DNA of 12,797 bases, from positions 1 through 12,797 of the forward strand of contig MLAK01000148.1 of assembly GCA_001839685.1 (NCBI GenBank), read 5' to 3'. Below the pieces are notes generated by a model. The model saw nothing but the letters and a program-made list of their open reading frames with translations. It made no database searches and had not been told where the DNA came from. The DNA comes from Tritrichomonas foetus. Its lineage: Eukaryota; Parabasalia; Tritrichomonadida; Tritrichomonadidae. This document shows, piece after piece, positions 9,601-12,797 of the stretch (position 1 is its first letter; each line of letters starts with the position of its first letter). The translations under genes and the position numbers were made by a program.

Positions 9601-11765
9601 ACTTCACCATTACCAATAAGTGTCATCGCTTCAGATTTGATTTGTGATTGGCGAACAATTTCTACATCGAAATCACCATGATCAAATTCAAATGTTGAGT
9701 CACCTGTTGATGTTTGAAGATTCTTGATGAAGAATTGGTTGGCATGAACCAATTTTGTGAATTCTTGGACAATCTTGAACTTCTTTGGGATTCTGGAAGC
9801 ATCAAGTGTCATAACATCGCTAACATAGATTGTAAATGTTGTAACTGTAGATGCTGGGATTTGACCTTGGTCAATTTTTGTTTTGGTGTTATCGAATCTG
9901 AATGTGTCAGCATCAATTGAAACCTTATCATAGTCAACAAGGTTCAATGAAAGGTCAGAAATAGCTCCGCAATGGCTCGCAAGTGTTTGAAGGAAAACAT
10001 CATCAGCAACAACTTTAGTAGCTGTTGTGAAATTAAGTGTTTCATTGCCTGTTCCAGCATAGCTGCATCCTTTGAATGTGACTGATGGAACGTCAATTGT
10101 TCCACTGACAAGGTTAACTCTTGTAAGTTTGAATGTAGCAACATTCTTTGGCTTCAAGTTTTGAATGAGGTTAATATTATAGGACTTTGAGGATGAGCTC
10201 TTAATTTCAATGTTGAGGTCTGTTTGACTGTCTTTAAGTGTTCCAAAGTTGATGATGTCTAAGTTTTTCTTGAGTGTGATAACAACATCTTTGAAACCTG
10301 GATAGATGCAGTTATCAGAAAGGCTTGAAAGAGAGTAATCGTTGATGAGGAAACCATCAACATCAATTTGGCATTCTGAAAGTTCGTTAGCATAACAGAG
10401 TTTGAGTGGGAGTGTTGTTGGGGAAACTGCAGTAAGGGAAAGGTCAAATGGATTAAGGGTCTTGAGGCTGACAGAAACACAGTTAGAGACTGGGGAGAAT
10501 CCTGGAACATCAAGGTTATCTGCTGGAACGATAGTAACTGTATCAGTGGTGAAAACTGTCTTGTTGGTATCGAAGTAAAGGACAGAGATTGACTTCTTAA
10601 GGAGGTTCTTAAGGGATTCATCATCTAAGTAGCTCTTGAAATCGCAATGATATTTGAAGGCGCTTACTGGTGATGTTCCAGTGTAAAGTGTATTCTTGAC
10701 AAAGATTGTTGAAGCACCACCTTTACCAACGCAGAATGTGAATGGAGAAGCCCAAACTGAGAGACTTGGATTGAAAACGTTCAAAACGACATCGAGCCAG
10801 GAGCTGTAAATGTCAATTTTACCGTTAAGTTTGACAATTGTGACATTATATCTGAAAGCTGGTTGAGCCTTGGTGTGTAGTCTAACATCACAAGATGAAT
10901 CCCCTTCGATTGTTGTTGTTGGCTGTGAAACATAAACATCGACTGGAGCACCATCGAGTGAGATTGGAAGACGCTTTTCGAGGGCGACAACAGTATTTTC
11001 CTTTAAATTTTGCATTTGGATAATATAATCATCTGGATAGACACCTTCGAATGTGGTATATGGGAATCCAATAAGCATAAGGTATGGGATATCTTCTGTG
11101 GCAATACCTTTGACTGAAAGCTTGACATTTTCGAGAGCGGTGGAAATTGTGGCTGATGCCTTGCCTTCGAAATGGAAGGTTGAGGCACCTAATGTAATGA
11201 TATTCTTACCTAATACCAAATCAAGTTTGTATCCCTTAAGAATATCAATGGAAAGGGCTGGATCTGAGCAATCTTTCTTGATGTTGATATCAGTAAAATC
11301 ATAGACGGAATTGCTGGCTTCGAATGATTGTGTAATTAATTGTGGTGCAAGATTTTTGTTACGGCTATCGACATCTTTTAATTTGATTGACTTAATTTCA
11401 AGTGGTTGAGATGTTGAATATCCGACAAAAGTAACATCGAGGTTGTTAAATGATGGTTCTGCTGTTGATGAACGTGTAACTTCAACTAAAATTGGTGCTT
11501 TGGGGGCAAGATGGAATGAATCGAATTCAACTTGAACGTCATCAAAAGTTCCAATATTAAATTTAAATCCGTTTGGTGCGTGGCAAAAACGAACATCCAT
11601 ATATTTTGTTTTAAGTTTGGTAAATTCGGCATCAAGATCGGGTGTATAATAGTATAAAATCTTTTCAAACACGTCGCAAAGTTTTGGACATGCATCGTAA
11701 CAAACGCAAATTCTGCTCTCATTTTCACGAACGGCCAAAATCAAAGCGGTGAAAAAAGCTATCAT
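6663..11765 (-). CDS. Large type I surface membrane protein, 1700 residues, unknown family
   Basis: I do not recognise the family. The start is the ATG at 11763-11765: it directly precedes a signal peptide (MIAFFTALILAV, residues 1-12) and follows two initiator-like motifs. The frame stays open upstream to a GTG at 11834, but that extension would bury the signal. After the signal comes a Cys cluster (C20, C22, C26, C30), then about 1600 residues rich in beta-type alternation (V/I/T/S/N) with more than ten N-x-S/T sequons, which suggests a glycosylated ectodomain. A short Cys motif of the type C-x-G/A-x(3-5)-C recurs at 457-465, 735-742 and 1212-1219. A Gly/Ile/Val-rich membrane segment (about 1655-1683) is followed by KRR and a 17-residue tail. 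No HEXXH protease motif, leucine-rich repeats or kinase signature was seen. Codons look richer in G/C than in the kinase gene, which may reflect higher expression. It could act in adhesion or as a coat protein, but that is speculation. Confidence 0.85.
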   Translation of the reverse strand: MIAFFTALILAVRENESRICVCYDACPKLCDVFEKILYYYTPDLDAEFTKLKTKYMDVRFCHAPNGFKFNIGTFDDVQVEFDSFHLAPKAPILVEVTRSSTAEPSFNNLDVTFVGYSTSQPLEIKSIKLKDVDSRNKNLAPQLITQSFEASNSVYDFTDINIKKDCSDPALSIDILKGYKLDLVLGKNIITLGASTFHFEGKASATISTALENVKLSVKGIATEDIPYLMLIGFPYTTFEGVYPDDYIIQMQNLKENTVVALEKRLPISLDGAPVDVYVSQPTTTIEGDSSCDVRLHTKAQPAFRYNVTIVKLNGKIDIYSSWLDVVLNVFNPSLSVWASPFTFCVGKGGASTIFVKNTLYTGTSPVSAFKYHCDFKSYLDDESLKNLLKKSISVLYFDTNKTVFTTDTVTIVPADNLDVPGFSPVSNCVSVSLKTLNPFDLSLTAVSPTTLPLKLCYANELSECQIDVDGFLINDYSLSSLSDNCIYPGFKDVVITLKKNLDIINFGTLKDSQTDLNIEIKSSSSKSYNINLIQNLKPKNVATFKLTRVNLVSGTIDVPSVTFKGCSYAGTGNETLNFTTATKVVADDVFLQTLASHCGAISDLSLNLVDYDKVSIDADTFRFDNTKTKIDQGQIPASTVTTFTIYVSDVMTLDASRIPKKFKIVQEFTKLVHANQFFIKNLQTSTGDSTFEFDHGDFDVEIVRQSQIKSEAMTLIGNGEVTYVNRYTDESKICIGETSTCVGYQQQDIVQTGQFNAWLKQMQHKTVIAELYTNVLLDHVAFKLNAVTLKKGSNMKDTPKVTINLDVAYGESDCEYTTTELDGVQVEYQGGSKDIVFGSFYMTNVESVTQFQQGVKAINYKGTYASVAKMTTLAINRTLELYGNASDDSPKKGITVTDTNVQKRLRLHIPTKATVNIGDNTIKVNAFEFTVNHNTNGLYDVVLSADQNTEFTLTPTGSVLANFPKVQCNLIRLATVTFSGAWPATSAGQTIIDFTHTQFNLNLNLNCEHIPASFQSIQMGFNIVCNVANPKIYGSFNVMSEKFHEMKIQSGKDTPNAELSFLNGIGVDYRTWIKLANQVRLIISEISLTNLEHGTGSVSFQHYVSLTANSFVTVQQPLKNIVYYSTFEVYGDINKPLDDSEVQAFLGKTTNFLQLHQNDVSKFKIETIEFVDPRPTTHGFIGSNFEVGIGNDGTVSFKNKVNPVTTPVEVCFGANLTCEVPLTEATIPELISKLPTNVKSINFVFSESNKAVISLKDAKLANTSVTFSSSTSNVVDVRVLIPAGHVAALSATNINFVEVTEFSVAQAIFTNSNINNPNGIVSLIYDYDSWKRTQLESFPNQFQLVYPQHDITFNADGWTIEGEYKILAANFPKFEINFTTNDYVYLKVDKELTAVKNCVIYTNLQNIEVGKRWNLITSPSEIDLRSSLPLSEVVVTAQCYPFSVLPLVNGTTVKFDKETLPINVSEQISLNNQQFTIDFDLVEDKETSRLYLDSGISLSGSSKIYFSNSHNTSFPCVAKELVVQDGSESSASDIKVTSRLAIYGKSTLYSAVDVTDATVEFHWWGSHLPTLVANIEQVPAGVTVFFDGEGAEAGSVKDKQIPLANLGLNCDKWLTNVKFDSKSKQFRGKKAKTQLTCEAGVLTLSGSNSIIALSAGAIAGIVIGVVAFVGIIVGIVLYFVLCKRREGSTKTTSLLSIGA

Positions 11766-11775
11766 TTGCTGAAGT

Positions 11776-11786
11776 AAGTGAAGTGA
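11776..11786 (-). promoter_or_regulatory. Two overlapping initiator-like motifs before the membrane-protein ATG
   Basis: On the minus strand TCACTTCACTT holds two TCACTT copies sharing one T. Each fits the trichomonad initiator TCA-Py-(T/A), in which the A is the first transcribed base. They would give 5' leaders of about 19 and 14 bases, typical of trichomonad mRNAs. This also supports choosing the ATG at 11765. No other promoter element was identified. Confidence 0.65.
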
Positions 11787-12797
11787 AACTTTTTCAAAAG
11801 ATACGCAAAATAGGGTATATTCCTTGATAGTCACTATTAATCTTACTTAAGCAGAAACTGAAGAAATAAGAGTTTGAACTCGCTTATATTTCGAAGAACA
11901 GATTATCGTCCAACTCAAATCTATTGTTTTTCTACTGCTGAAGCACTCTCAATTACTTCAATGTCTCTTTCAATTTCGATATTTAAACGATGAAATTTCT
12001 TTGAAATAGTTAACTACTCTTTCTATAGAAAACGATAAAATACACAATTCCTATCGTCCAAATTCATGACCAAAAAAATTGTGTTAAATTCGAATTAAGC
12101 TTCCGAGCTATCTCAGAATCTCGATGACATTTTTAACCGCAAAATAGTTTAGTAGTGACTTTAAGGGAACATCTTATATTGAGAAAGTAAAAATAACCAG
12201 AATATCATTTCCGCAATTGATATTTTTTTCCCAATTTGGCGCTTACTCATGAAATACGCATAAGACCATTTAAATTAATCAAAATCTAATCCCAACGTCA
12301 TAAACAAAATCAAAATGACTTAAAATTTATTCTTTTTCAAATATGTATGAATAATCCCAGTTATTTTCTTATTTCATATGAATTTTATCAATTTCATTAC
12401 TCTCCTTGAGGTTTGCTGAATATTTATATATAAAATTATATTTTTTAAAATAAATCTATATTATCTATAGATACGTTGATAACCAAATTTATATGGTTTA
12501 CATGATCGAAATAGTTAATATTTAAGATTTATTCAAAATGACTTTTGATACTTCCTATCAACTGAAGATACTGCTGATATGGATGTATATCTTTCCAGTC
12601 GAAAATCCACTTTTTATAAACTTTTTGATAGAATTGAATAATTATTTTTTGATAAGATAGTCGAAAATGCTCTCAAAATAATTATGTTTAGTCGACTCGC
12701 TTACTTTTTTTGTATTAAAATTTTTGAAAGGTCTATTTTACTCAAAAATACCTATATTTTCCATATTTTAGCAAAGAACAATAAATGCAGATATAAA
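11787..12797. other. AT-rich intergenic region upstream of the membrane-protein gene
   Basis: About 1 kb without a supported gene. No RNA gene, CRISPR array or terminal inverted repeat was seen. The forward frame at 12483-12797 reads like protein in places, broken by three stops, and its last 52 codons are open to the window edge; this is discussed as a weak finding. It could be gene debris or chance. Confidence 0.55.

Noticed and set aside
11766..11834. N-terminal extension of the membrane protein from a GTG codon
   Set aside because: GTG is not a likely start here. The internal ATG gives a terminal signal peptide and sits at the right distance from the initiator motifs.
12080..12245. Minus-strand coding-like stretch in the right flank
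   Set aside because: It is short and contains several stops, and looks no better than other AT-rich frames. It shows how easily chance frames look coding in this region.

Overview
The window looks like AT-rich genomic DNA of a protist, most likely a trichomonad parabasalid such as Trichomonas vaginalis or a relative. The reasons are long single-exon genes, an RCC1-like/coiled-coil/protein-kinase fusion of a type I associate with trichomonads, a very large single-pass surface protein, and two matches to the trichomonad initiator (TCA-Py-T/A) 14-19 bases before the surface gene's ATG. This placement is inference; no rRNA or other marker is present.

Layout: 1-1088 is AT-rich and holds no gene I can support, only a weak coding-like relic. 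At 1089-3295 (+) is a kinase gene split into two reading frames by an apparent one-base deletion in an A run (2795-2799). At 6663-11765 (-) is a 1700-residue type I membrane protein with a signal peptide and a C-terminal membrane segment. The two genes converge across a gap of about 270 bases that carries a long poly-A tract. 11787-12797 again holds no gene, apart from a weak coding-like frame that runs off the right edge.

Between these, 1570-4666 is repeated almost exactly as 4668-7768, and the single ambiguous base of the window (n, 4667) sits exactly at the junction. The only differences I found are the poly-A length (36 versus 40) and a 20-base block beside it. The simplest reading is that two overlapping contigs were joined end to end without being merged. 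The true locus would then hold one kinase gene and one membrane-protein gene, and the second kinase copy and the 3' copy of the membrane gene (3561-4664) would be artefacts.

Nothing shows that the two genes work together: they are on opposite strands with separate promoters. The kinase is a predicted intracellular signalling protein, and the other is a predicted cell-surface glycoprotein of unknown function. The points most worth following are the shared kinase frameshift, the false duplication, and the unrecognised repeat-built surface protein.
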